From an uncultured Eubacteriales bacterium (lineage in GTDB: Bacteria > Bacillota > Clostridia > Christensenellales > Aristaeellaceae), in assembly GCA_944353735.1 (NCBI GenBank), contig CALVPU010000231.1:1-7017 (forward strand): a stretch of DNA of 7,017 nucleotides, read 5' to 3'. The position numbers and the translations under genes were made by a program. Positions 1-5,452 of the stretch are shown piece by piece. Positions within the stretch are counted from its first letter, which is position 1. The number at the start of each line of letters is the position of its first letter. The notes below the pieces were generated by a model that had not been told where the DNA came from, did no database searches, and saw only the letters and a program-made list of their open reading frames with translations.

Positions 1-1618
1 CCTTCTTCGCCAGCAGCTGCTTCATGGAGGCCGGCAGGTGGGTGTTCAGCTCCTCGGCCGTCCACGGGCAGTTGAGCAGGAAGGTGCCGCCCTGCTTGAG
101 CGCGGAGACCATGTCGTACTTGGTCACGTAGCTCGGGTTGTGGCAGGCGATGAAGTCCGCGGAGTCGATCAGGTAGGTCGACTTGATCGGCGTGTCGCCG
201 AAGCGCAGATGGCTGACGGTGATGCCGCCGGACTTCTTGGAGTCGTAGGAGAAATACGCCTGCGCGTACTTGTCGGTGTGGTCGCCGATGATCTTGATGG
301 AGTTCTTGTTCGCGCCGACGGTGCCGTCGGAGCCGAGGCCGTAGAACATGCAGGATACGGTGCCGGCGGGGGCGACGTCCAGCGTCTCGCCCAGCTCGAG
401 CGAGGTGTGGGTGACGTCGTCGGTGATGCCGACGGTGAAGTGGTTCTTCGGCTCGTCCGCGTTCAGGGTGTCGAACACGGCCTTGACCATCGTCGGGTTG
501 AACTCCTTCGAGCCCAGACCGTAGCGGCCGCCGACGACCTTGATGCCGGTCATGCCCGCCTCGAGCAGCGCGGAGCAGACGTCCAGATACAGCGGCTCGC
601 CGAGGGAGCCGGACTCCTTCGTGCGGTCGAGCACGGCGATCTTCTTCGCCGTCGCCGGGATGGCGCTGAGGAAGTGCTTGATGGAGAACGGACGGTAGAG
701 GTGCACCTTGATCAGGCCGACCTTCTCGCCCTTCTTGTTGAGGTAGTCGACGGTCTCCTCGATGGCGTCGCAGCCGGAGCCCATGCAGATGATGACGCGC
801 TCGGCATCCGGCGCGCCGACGTAGTCGAACAGCCTGTAGTGCCGTCCGGTCAGCTCGCCGACCTGCTTCATGACTTCCTCGACGATGTCGGGAGTCGCCA
901 GATAGTACTTGTTGGCGGCTTCACGGCCCTGGAAGTAGATGTCGGGGTTCTGCGCCGTGCCGCGCTGATGCGGATGATCCGGATTCAGACCGCCCTTGCG
1001 GAACTCGGCGACCTTGTCCCAGTCGACGAGGCCGGCGATCTCGGCGTAGTTGTCCTTGGGATCAATGGCGTCGATCTTCTGGATCTCGTGCGAGGTGCGG
1101 AAGCCGTCGAAGAAGTGGAGGAACGGCACGGAAGCCTTGATGGTGGACAGGTGCGCGATCAGCGCCATGTCGGTCGCTTCCTGCACGGAGTTGGAGGCGA
1201 GCATCGCGAATCCGGTCTGGCGGCAGGCCATGACGTCGGAGTGGTCGCCGAAGATGTTCAGCGCGTGGTACGCCAGCGCGCGCGCGGAGACGTGGAACAC
1301 GCAGGGCATCAGCTCGCCGGAGATCTTGTACATGTTGGGGATCATCAGCAAAAGGCCCTGAGACGCGGTGAACGTGGTGGTCAGCGCGCCTGCGGCGAGG
1401 GAGCCGTGCACGGCGCCCGCAGCGCCGCCCTCGGACTGCATCTCGGTGATGCGGACCTTCTGACCGAAGAGGTTGGTGCGACCGTGCGCCGCCCACTCGT
1501 CGGCGACTTCGGCCATCGGGGAAGAAGGCGTGATCGGGTAGATCGCCGCCACGTCGCTGAAAGCATACGCGACATGGCTGACGGCGGTGTTGCCGTCAAC
1601 GGTAAGTTTGATGCTCAA
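1..1618 (-). CDS. nifJ: Pyruvate:ferredoxin (flavodoxin) oxidoreductase, N-terminal part; C-terminus beyond window
   Basis: This enzyme oxidatively decarboxylates pyruvate with CoA to acetyl-CoA and CO2, passing electrons to ferredoxin or flavodoxin; it is the central cytoplasmic pyruvate enzyme of anaerobes. About 539 codons are visible of a family length near 1,170-1,200. The N-terminal pyruvate/thiamine domain (about residues 1-250) carries YPITPSS (27-33), TEMQSEGG (58-65) and HVSARALAYHALNIFGDH. T30, E63 and R113 match the active-site Thr31, Glu64 and Arg114 of the Desulfovibrio africanus enzyme with a one-residue offset. Domain II (about 255-410) and the start of the gamma-like domain follow. 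The [4Fe-4S] and TPP-binding domains lie outside. No frameshift is seen. The start is TTG at 1618: it begins the conserved N-terminus (SIKLTVDGNTA) and has GGAGG nine bases upstream, whereas no ATG fits. It has its own promoter downstream of the nitroreductase gene. Confidence 0.97.
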   Translation of the reverse strand, partial: MSIKLTVDGNTAVSHVAYAFSDVAAIYPITPSSPMAEVADEWAAHGRTNLFGQKVRITEMQSEGGAAGAVHGSLAAGALTTTFTASQGLLLMIPNMYKISGELMPCVFHVSARALAYHALNIFGDHSDVMACRQTGFAMLASNSVQEATDMALIAHLSTIKASVPFLHFFDGFRTSHEIQKIDAIDPKDNYAEIAGLVDWDKVAEFRKGGLNPDHPHQRGTAQNPDIYFQGREAANKYYLATPDIVEEVMKQVGELTGRHYRLFDYVGAPDAERVIICMGSGCDAIEETVDYLNKKGEKVGLIKVHLYRPFSIKHFLSAIPATAKKIAVLDRTKESGSLGEPLYLDVCSALLEAGMTGIKVVGGRYGLGSKEFNPTMVKAVFDTLNADEPKNHFTVGITDDVTHTSLELGETLDVAPAGTVSCMFYGLGSDGTVGANKNSIKIIGDHTDKYAQAYFSYDSKKSGGITVSHLRFGDTPIKSTYLIDSADFIACHNPSYVTKYDMVSALKQGGTFLLNCPWTAEELNTHLPASMKQLLAKK

Positions 1619-1627
1619 TGGAAAGGA

Positions 1628-1632
1628 CCTCC
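1628..1632 (-). promoter_or_regulatory. Shine-Dalgarno of nifJ that fixes the TTG start
   Basis: GGAGG on the minus strand (part of AAGGAGGTCC) lies nine bases before the TTG at 1616-1618. The match to the anti-SD is near perfect and supports TTG as the initiator in the absence of an in-frame ATG nearby. Confidence 0.88.
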
Positions 1633-1691
1633 TTCTTGTCGTTCACTGCAATTGCCGCGATGGGCGGTTACACAATGAACCATCATCTTAT

Positions 1692-1720
1692 ATTATAAAC
1701 ATGTTTTGCGCCAAAGTCAA
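1692..1720 (-). promoter_or_regulatory. Sigma-A/sigma-70 promoter of nifJ
   Basis: On the minus strand, TTGACT (1715-1720) and TATAAT (1692-1697) are separated by exactly 17 bases, in an AT-rich island of an otherwise GC-rich intergenic region. Transcription would start near 1685, giving a leader of roughly 65 nt before the TTG start. Confidence 0.88.
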
Positions 1721-1726
1721 CGCCCA

Positions 1727-1746
1727 ACGGCGCGCGCCCGCGCCGT
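1727..1746 (-). terminator. GC-rich hairpin, possible weak terminator of the nitroreductase operon
   Basis: An 8-bp perfect stem (ACGGCGCG with CGCGCCGT) closes a 4-base loop (GGCG on the minus strand) about 38 nt past the nitroreductase stop codon and just upstream of the nifJ -35 box. There is no U-tract after it, so it is at best an imperfect terminator. It could instead be a regulatory palindrome, or the operon could read through into nifJ. Confidence 0.35.
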
Positions 1747-1783
1747 GACTGCGTTAATTTTCCTCAACCGGCGGTCGCGGGCG

Positions 1784-2329
1784 TCAGCGCACGAAGTTGA
1801 CCTTGCCCTCGCCGACGGGGTGCGCTTCCTTGGTGACCGTGTTGTGCCCGACCACGATGGCGATCGAGAAGCGGTAGCCCTCGGGGAAGCCGAACTTCTC
1901 CGCGTAGTACGCGCCGCGCTCGGAGAGGAACACCTGCATCGGCAGCCCGACGATGACGCTGCCCAGTCCCATGCCCTGCGCCGCCAGCGCGATGTTCTCG
2001 CAGGCGATGCCGCAGTCGACGTCGACGAAGCGGTTGTCGCACGTTTCCGGGCGGGAGATGAAGATCACCGTGGGCGCACGGTAGAACAGCCGGTCCGGCG
2101 CCGGCGCGCCGCCGCCGTTCTTCGCCATGATCTGCGCGAAGTCGCGGCTGAATTCGTCGAGCAGTTCGCGGTTCTGCACCACCGAGAAGTGCCACATCTG
2201 GGTGTTGCGCGCCGTCGGGGCGGCGAGCGCGGCGCCGAGCAGCTGGTCGAGCTCGGCTTCGGTGAGCTGCACGTCGCTGAACCCGCGCGTGCTCCTGCGG
2301 TCGTGAATGGCCTTCAAAACTTCGTTCAT
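1784..2329 (-). CDS. Nitroreductase family protein (small FMN-dependent oxidoreductase)
   Basis: This 181-residue protein belongs to the nitroreductase superfamily: cytoplasmic FMN enzymes, usually dimers, that reduce nitroaromatics, quinones, flavins or other acceptors using NAD(P)H. Visible signatures are the N-terminal FMN phosphate motif RRSTRGF (11-17), the AAPTARNTQMWHF segment (36-48) that packs on the flavin, and GMGLGSVIVG (119-128) near the second FMN contact. The length is normal for the short subfamily. The ATG overlaps the TGA of the upstream gene (ATGA), and GGAGGG lies about six bases before it, inside that gene, so translational coupling is likely. Substrate cannot be told from the sequence; the pairing with a phospholipase C-like protein gives no clear pathway. 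Confidence 0.95.
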   Translation of the reverse strand: MNEVLKAIHDRRSTRGFSDVQLTEAELDQLLGAALAAPTARNTQMWHFSVVQNRELLDEFSRDFAQIMAKNGGGAPAPDRLFYRAPTVIFISRPETCDNRFVDVDCGIACENIALAAQGMGLGSVIVGLPMQVFLSERGAYYAEKFGFPEGYRFSIAIVVGHNTVTKEAHPVGEGKVNFVR

Positions 2330-2946
2330 AGCGATCCCTCCTGCAAATGTCGTGAATAGGTCTCTTCCAGTAGGGGCATGCAGTCGGTCAGGAAGCGCTC
2401 GACGTAGGCGCGGTCGAGGAACTGCGCCTTTTCGCCGGACGGGCGCATCGAGCGGTATTCTGCCGCCTTGTCCGCGCGCCAGCGGTCCAGTTCGTCGCGC
2501 GTGAGCAGCGGGTGGTCCGCCGGCACCTGTGCGCGCAGGACCATGTCGAACAGCGCCACGCCGCCGCAGTCGCGGTACAGTTCCGCATCGGTGCGCAGCG
2601 TGTCGGGATAGTAGCGACTGGCGTCGGTGCGACCATCCGGCAGCACGAACTGTGGCACCAGCCGCCGGTAACGCGGCACCCACTGACCGTCGGTGAGCAC
2701 GTGCACGCCGTAGCCGATGTCGAACGGCTCGGCGCGCTCGCGCCAGTAGGCGAGCACCTCCTCCGGGTGGGGGGAGATCCAGTTGTTGAGGTGGACGGCG
2801 TTCTTGTGCGACTTGTCGTCGTGATCGCGCACGTGGATGGCGTCGGGCGAGAGCGCCCCGAGATAGAATTCCGGGCAGCGCAGGTATTGCGGATGTCCCT
2901 GCGCCCACCGCTGCGCGGCGATCAGGTGGACCATCGACAGCGCCAT
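2326..2946 (-). CDS. Zinc-dependent phospholipase C-like protein
   Basis: The 206-residue product resembles the Zn-dependent phospholipase C / S1-P1 nuclease-type fold (PF00882-like) common in Bacillota. Using ATG 2946 as residue 1, likely metal ligands are H7 (MVHL), D35 in LGALSPDAIH, H52 (KNAVHLNNW), and H82 and D86 in GYGVHVLTD; the H-x3-D spacing matches the secreted Bacillus cereus enzyme. There is no signal peptide, so unlike secreted phospholipases it should be cytoplasmic, and the mature N-terminal Trp ligand is absent. The activity is therefore uncertain; phosphoester hydrolysis is an inference. ATG 2946 is chosen over ATG 2952 because AAAGGGG (2954-2960) sits seven bases before it and only one base before the other. 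The gene opens an operon with the nitroreductase. Confidence 0.82.
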   Translation of the reverse strand: MALSMVHLIAAQRWAQGHPQYLRCPEFYLGALSPDAIHVRDHDDKSHKNAVHLNNWISPHPEEVLAYWRERAEPFDIGYGVHVLTDGQWVPRYRRLVPQFVLPDGRTDASRYYPDTLRTDAELYRDCGGVALFDMVLRAQVPADHPLLTRDELDRWRADKAAEYRSMRPSGEKAQFLDRAYVERFLTDCMPLLEETYSRHLQEGSL

Positions 2947-2953
2947 GGACATT

Positions 2954-2960
2954 CCCCTTT
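2954..2960 (-). promoter_or_regulatory. Shine-Dalgarno of the Zn-PLC-like gene that decides its start
   Basis: AAAGGGG on the minus strand is seven bases from ATG 2946 but only one base from the in-frame ATG 2952, and so favours the shorter product by two residues. Confidence 0.65.
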
Positions 2961-2982
2961 CGCGAAGAAGTATCTCATCTTT

Positions 2983-3011
2983 ATTCTATCGGTCATGCCG
3001 GAAATTGTCAA
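2983..3011 (-). promoter_or_regulatory. Promoter of the Zn-PLC-like / nitroreductase operon
   Basis: Minus-strand TTGACA (3006-3011, perfect consensus) and TAGAAT (2983-2988, 5 of 6) are spaced by 17 bases. It lies immediately downstream of the tRNA terminator, so the operon is transcribed independently of the tRNA. The leader is about 30 nt. Confidence 0.87.
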
Positions 3012-3021
3012 TATTGGACAC

Positions 3022-3050
3022 AAAAAAACGAGCCGTCTGCAAACGGCTCG
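3022..3050 (-). terminator. Intrinsic terminator of tRNA-Val
   Basis: On the minus strand CGAGCCGT and ACGGCTCG form an 8-bp perfect stem around a 6-base loop (TTGCAG), followed by seven T residues (3022-3028). It starts two bases past the encoded CCA of the tRNA. Confidence 0.95.
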
Positions 3051-3052
3051 CA

Positions 3053-3129
3053 TGGTGGGGTTAGTAGGGCTCGAACCTATGACCTCCACGATGTCAACGT
3101 GGCGCTCTAACCAACTGAGCTATAACCCC
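3053..3129 (-). tRNA. tRNA-Val (anticodon GAC)
   Basis: A 77-nt cloverleaf with an encoded CCA tail. The 7-bp acceptor stem is GGGGTTA with TAACCCC (perfect), the discriminator is A, and the D arm is TAGCTCAGTTGGTTAGAGC. The anticodon stem is CCACG/CGTGG around loop TTGACAT, giving anticodon GAC, which reads GTC/GTT valine codons. The T loop is TTCGAGC. The bottom T-stem pair (positions 49-65; bases 3080 and 3064) is an A-C mismatch, where G-C, G-U or A-U would be expected. It has its own promoter and terminator, so it is a single-gene unit. Confidence 0.97.
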
Positions 3130-3143
3130 GCGAAACATCCACT

Positions 3144-3172
3144 ATTATACACGAGACGGCGGGCGTTGTCAA
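3144..3172 (-). promoter_or_regulatory. Perfect consensus promoter of tRNA-Val
   Basis: Minus-strand TTGACA (3167-3172) and TATAAT (3144-3149) with a 17-base spacer match the consensus at all twelve positions, as expected for a strongly expressed stable RNA gene. The start point would be close to 3137, a few bases before the mature 5' end at 3129. Confidence 0.95.
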
Positions 3173-3203
3173 TAGCTTTCATGCGGAAAATTGTAAACTT
3201 TTG

Positions 3204-3221
3204 CGGTTCAACCGACGGTTG
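3204..3221. promoter_or_regulatory. Clustered CGGTT/AACCG repeats, possible operator in the divergent region
   Basis: CGGTT (3204-3208), AACCG (3210-3214) and CGGTT (3216-3220) follow one another with single-base gaps, making two overlapping palindromes, the longer being CAACCGACGGTTG (3209-3221). It lies between the divergent tRNA promoter and the promoter of the XRE gene, roughly 50 bp before the latter's -10. XRE proteins bind short palindromes and often regulate themselves, so an operator is plausible; nothing else supports it. Confidence 0.3.
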
Positions 3222-3244
3222 CACAGAGTGTCAAGCGCGCTTGC

Positions 3245-3273
3245 TGGATGTCGGGCGGCGCTTCTGCTATAAT
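3245..3273 (+). promoter_or_regulatory. Extended -10 promoter of the XRE-membrane gene
   Basis: TATAAT at 3268-3273 is preceded by TGC (3265-3267), an extended -10. The best 17-spaced -35 (3245-3250, TGGATG) is weak, typical of extended -10 promoters that may need or be tuned by a regulator. The leader would be about 60 nt and ends in GGGGAGGA (3325-3332) ahead of the ATG. Confidence 0.72.
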
Positions 3274-3342
3274 ATTGCCATTGGCGGCCTGCCGGAGCGC
3301 GGCGCGCCGCACAGTTCGACTACAGGGGAGGAACGAAACGAC

Positions 3343-4365
3343 ATGGACCTTTCGACCAGAATCGTCCGGCTGCGGCGCGCGCGCGGCTGGTCGCAGGAGG
3401 AGTTGGCGCAGCGGTTGAACGTGTCGCGCCAGTCGGTCTCCAAGTGGGAATCGGGAAGCTCGACGCCGGACCTCGACCGCGTCGTGGCGATGTGCGCGCT
3501 GTTCGGGATCACGGCGGACGAGATGCTGCGCGCGGACGGCGCGCCGTGCACGGCGGAGAGCGGCGGCGCGGCATCTGAAAGCGGCGCGCCGCGCCCGGTG
3601 ATGGATGGCAGCGCTTCCTCCGAGCGCAGCGCGATTTGCCCGGAGACGGACGGCGGCGCGGCCTCTGAAAACGGCGCGCCGCGCCCGGTGATGGATGGCG
3701 GCGCTTCTTCCGAGCGCAGCGCGATTTGCCCGGAAGCGGACGGCGGCGCCTTGTCTGCGGGCGGCGGCTGCGGGCAATCCCGCGCGGGCGGCGAAGCGGT
3801 CGCGGCGATCGGGCTGGACGAGGCGTACCGCTATGCGGCGACCTGCCAGTCGACCGCGCGGATGATCGCCCGCGGCGTGGCGGCGTGCATCTTCGCGCCG
3901 GCGCCGTTGTGCGTGCTCGACGGGCTGGGCGAACTGCTCGGCTCGGCGGTCGGCCTGCCGGTGATGCTGCTGCTGGTGGCGTACGCGGTGTGGCAGTTCA
4001 TCGAGGCCGCCGCGCGCAAGAAGCCGTACGAGGCGCTGGAAAAGGGGCGCGCGGCGGTCGCGCCGGACGTCGTGCGGTGGGCGCGCGCGGCGCAGGCGCA
4101 GTTCCGCCCGCAGCTGGCGCGCGGACTGGCGGCGGGCGTCGCGCTGTGCGTGGCGAGCATCGTGCCGGTGGGCGTCTGCGACGGGCTGGCGGCAGCGAGC
4201 GCCACGACCGTCGGTGCGGAATTTCTCGAAAATGCCGGCGTGGCGGGCATGCTCGCGCTGGTGGCGGCGGGCGTCTGCCTGATCGTGCGCAGCGGCCTGC
4301 TGACGGACGGCTATAAAAAGCTGCTGCAGGCGCAGGACGCGCGTCCGGGCGGCAAATCTCGCTGA
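3343..4365 (+). CDS. XRE-family helix-turn-helix protein with repeat-rich linker and C-terminal membrane domain
   Basis: The 340-residue protein has three parts. Residues 3-62 are a typical XRE/HTH_3 DNA-binding domain (WSQEELAQRLNVSRQSVSKW), ending DEML. Residues 66-140 are a low-complexity linker of five 15-residue repeats. Residues about 155-335 are a membrane domain with four likely hydrophobic segments (about 176-198, 200-222, 262-284 and 296-318) whose two halves resemble each other. Membrane-tethered XRE proteins of this kind are common in Bacillota and usually have no known signal. It probably acts as a membrane-bound transcription regulator, but its targets are unknown; itself and the next gene are candidates. 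ATG 3343 is chosen for the GGGGAGGA upstream and because HTH homology begins there; the reading frame stays open far upstream (to 2512) only because of high GC. Confidence 0.88.
   Translation: MDLSTRIVRLRRARGWSQEELAQRLNVSRQSVSKWESGSSTPDLDRVVAMCALFGITADEMLRADGAPCTAESGGAASESGAPRPVMDGSASSERSAICPETDGGAASENGAPRPVMDGGASSERSAICPEADGGALSAGGGCGQSRAGGEAVAAIGLDEAYRYAATCQSTARMIARGVAACIFAPAPLCVLDGLGELLGSAVGLPVMLLLVAYAVWQFIEAAARKKPYEALEKGRAAVAPDVVRWARAAQAQFRPQLARGLAAGVALCVASIVPVGVCDGLAAASATTVGAEFLENAGVAGMLALVAAGVCLIVRSGLLTDGYKKLLQAQDARPGGKSR
3538..3762 (+). repeat. Five in-frame 45-bp units forming a 90-bp tandem duplication
   Basis: The linker splits into units 3538-3582, 3583-3627, 3628-3672, 3673-3717 and 3718-3762, each coding 15 residues of the pattern (G/S)A(P/I)(C/R)...(D/S)G-(G/S)A-S-E. 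Adjacent units match at roughly two thirds of bases by hand count. Units 2+3 and 4+5 form two 90-bp copies; with phase 3561-3650 versus 3651-3740 they differ at 6 of 90 bases. The reading frame is preserved throughout. Confidence 0.9.
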
Positions 4366-4370
4366 ACATC

Positions 4371-4399
4371 TTGCGGGAAACGGCGAAATCTGCTACAAT
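4371..4399 (+). promoter_or_regulatory. Extended -10 promoter of the membrane-anchored protein gene
   Basis: TTGCGG (4371-4376) and TACAAT (4394-4399) have a 17-base spacer, with TGC (4391-4393) as an extended -10. It begins five bases after the XRE gene stop, so the next gene can be transcribed on its own. No terminator separates the two genes, so read-through is also possible. Confidence 0.75.
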
Positions 4400-4413
4400 A
4401 GTGGGTAAGTTGC

Positions 4414-4442
4414 CGCGGCGCGCCGCTGTGGAACGCGCCGCG
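4414..4442 (+). other. GC hairpin in the 5' leader of the membrane-anchored protein gene
   Basis: CGCGGCGCG (4414-4422) pairs perfectly with CGCGCCGCG (4434-4442) around an 11-base loop, beginning about 8 bases after the predicted start point and ending 14 bases before the ribosome binding site. No U-tract follows, so it is not a standard terminator for the XRE gene. It may stabilise the mRNA or be a by-product of GC content. Confidence 0.5.
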
Positions 4443-4472
4443 CATGGAAGTATTGGAAAGGATTGACCGCAA

Positions 4473-5336
4473 ATGTCCAAGAAGAAAGCCCACCATCAGG
4501 ACCGTTCCGCGCAGACCAAGTCCAGACTCGGCTATACGCCCAAGGAAAAGAAGATCATGATCTTCGGCTTTGCCGGTCTCGTCGTCGTCCTCGCGCTGAT
4601 CATCTGGCTACCGGACTTCATCCGCTCGTTCGGCCTGCTCGACGTCAAGGACGGCGTCGTTCAGGGCGTGGAGGACAACTGGCTGATCTGCGACGTCGGC
4701 ACTTCGAGCCGCAACGAGTATCGGAAGCTGGCGGAGATCGGCGATATCGACGGCTATGAACTGAGCCTGTCCGCGTCGGTGAGCGACGAAAACGTGCTCT
4801 ATCACGACTATGCGCCCACCGGCGACGGTCCCGCGCAGACGCTGCGCTTCATGTCCGTCAGCGGCGAGGCCTCGGAGATGTTCGACACGCTCACCGAGCG
4901 GCAGTCGATGTTTATGAACGAGGTCACTTACCAGAGCGAGCCGGAGGAGCTGACCATCAACGGCCGCGATGCCTATGTGTTCCTCATCGAGGGCACGATG
5001 CAGGACTACGAGGCGGAAGCGGAAGCCGCGGCGGAGACCGACGCGGAGGCGGCGGATGCGTCCGGCGATGCGGCGACGGAAACCGCGCCGGAGGCGACGC
5101 CCGAGGCGGCGGATGCGTCCGGCGATGCCGAGTCCGAGACGACCGGGGATGCGGAGGACGATGCGGCTGCGGTCACCTACCTGCAGAACGCCTATCTCTA
5201 CATTGACTCCGGCATCAGCGGGCACTCGGTGCTGGTCAACGCCTTCAACGAGGGCGCGGACGAGAGCGTGTTCGCCGACCACGACGCCATGATCGAACTG
5301 GTCGAGCGCGCCGCGCAGAGCGTGACGGTCGAGTGA
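4473..5336 (+). CDS. Single-pass membrane protein of unknown function with acidic Ala/Glu/Asp insert
   Basis: I do not recognise this 287-residue protein. It starts with a lysine-rich cytoplasmic tail (residues 1-27), then one membrane segment (about 28-47, IMIFGFAGLVVVLALIIWLP). The positive-inside pattern puts the C-terminal domain outside the cell. That domain (about 55-287) looks like a mixed alpha/beta fold and is interrupted at residues 180-233 by a 54-residue insert made only of A, E, D, T, S, G and P: 19 acidic and no basic residues. The insert lies between two strand-like segments (RDAYVFLIEG and NAYLYIDSG). There is no lipobox or cleavage site. AAAGGA (4457-4462) is ten bases before the ATG. 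It has its own promoter, 3' of the XRE-membrane gene, and a strong terminator after it. Confidence 0.87.
   Translation: MSKKKAHHQDRSAQTKSRLGYTPKEKKIMIFGFAGLVVVLALIIWLPDFIRSFGLLDVKDGVVQGVEDNWLICDVGTSSRNEYRKLAEIGDIDGYELSLSASVSDENVLYHDYAPTGDGPAQTLRFMSVSGEASEMFDTLTERQSMFMNEVTYQSEPEELTINGRDAYVFLIEGTMQDYEAEAEAAAETDAEAADASGDAATETAPEATPEAADASGDAESETTGDAEDDAAAVTYLQNAYLYIDSGISGHSVLVNAFNEGADESVFADHDAMIELVERAAQSVTVE
5046..5128 (+). repeat. Exact 26-bp direct repeat inside the acidic insert
   Basis: Bases 5046-5071 and 5103-5128 are identical, offset by 57 bp (19 codons), and both encode EAADASGDA in frame. The copies sit in Ala/Glu/Asp-coding low-complexity DNA, consistent with in-frame slippage or duplication. 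Confidence 0.88.
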
Positions 5337-5356
5337 CCGCAGCCGCGTGGTGGCAT

Positions 5357-5395
5357 GCCGCGGCGGGGTGGAGCGCCCCGCCGCGGCGCTTTTCT
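5357..5395 (+). terminator. Intrinsic terminator after the membrane-anchored protein gene
   Basis: GCCGCGGCGGGG (5357-5368) pairs perfectly with CCCCGCCGCGGC (5376-5387): 12 bp, all G-C, with a 7-base loop, followed by GCTTTTCT. The U-tract is short but the stem is very stable. It begins 20 bases after the stop codon and isolates the two-component operon downstream. Confidence 0.88.
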
Positions 5396-5452
5396 GTCCG
5401 CGGGGACGCCTGAAGGGGATTTCGACAATATTTAGGCAGTTTTTGAGAAGTG

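Noticed and set aside
38..1678. Long plus-strand open frame (546 codons) opposite nifJ
   Set aside because: It is the antisense of a clear PFOR gene; its Val/Arg/Asp/Gly-rich product is typical of GC-rich shadow frames.
2330..2908. Minus-strand frame fusing extra N-terminal sequence to the nitroreductase
   Set aside because: The upstream part is an out-of-frame reading of the PLC-like gene, and the nitroreductase family begins at the ATG at 2329, which has its own ribosome binding site.
3022..3129. tRNA-Val as an integration site for a mobile element
   Set aside because: No integrase, no duplicated tRNA 3' end and no change in composition next to it; the terminator and operon promoter follow directly.
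2512..3342. Upstream extension of the XRE reading frame
   Set aside because: The frame stays open through the antisense of the PLC-like gene and across the tRNA, but the promoter, Shine-Dalgarno and HTH domain place the start at 3343.
3538..3762. CRISPR-like array
   Set aside because: The repeats are contiguous, in frame, diverged at the 45-bp level and inside a coding gene, with no unique spacers.
4414..4442. Terminator of the XRE gene
   Set aside because: The hairpin lies downstream of the next gene's promoter and lacks a U-tract.
4608..5282. 224-codon minus-strand frame opposite the membrane-anchored protein
   Set aside because: It has no ribosome binding site or promoter and mirrors the coding bias of the plus-strand gene.
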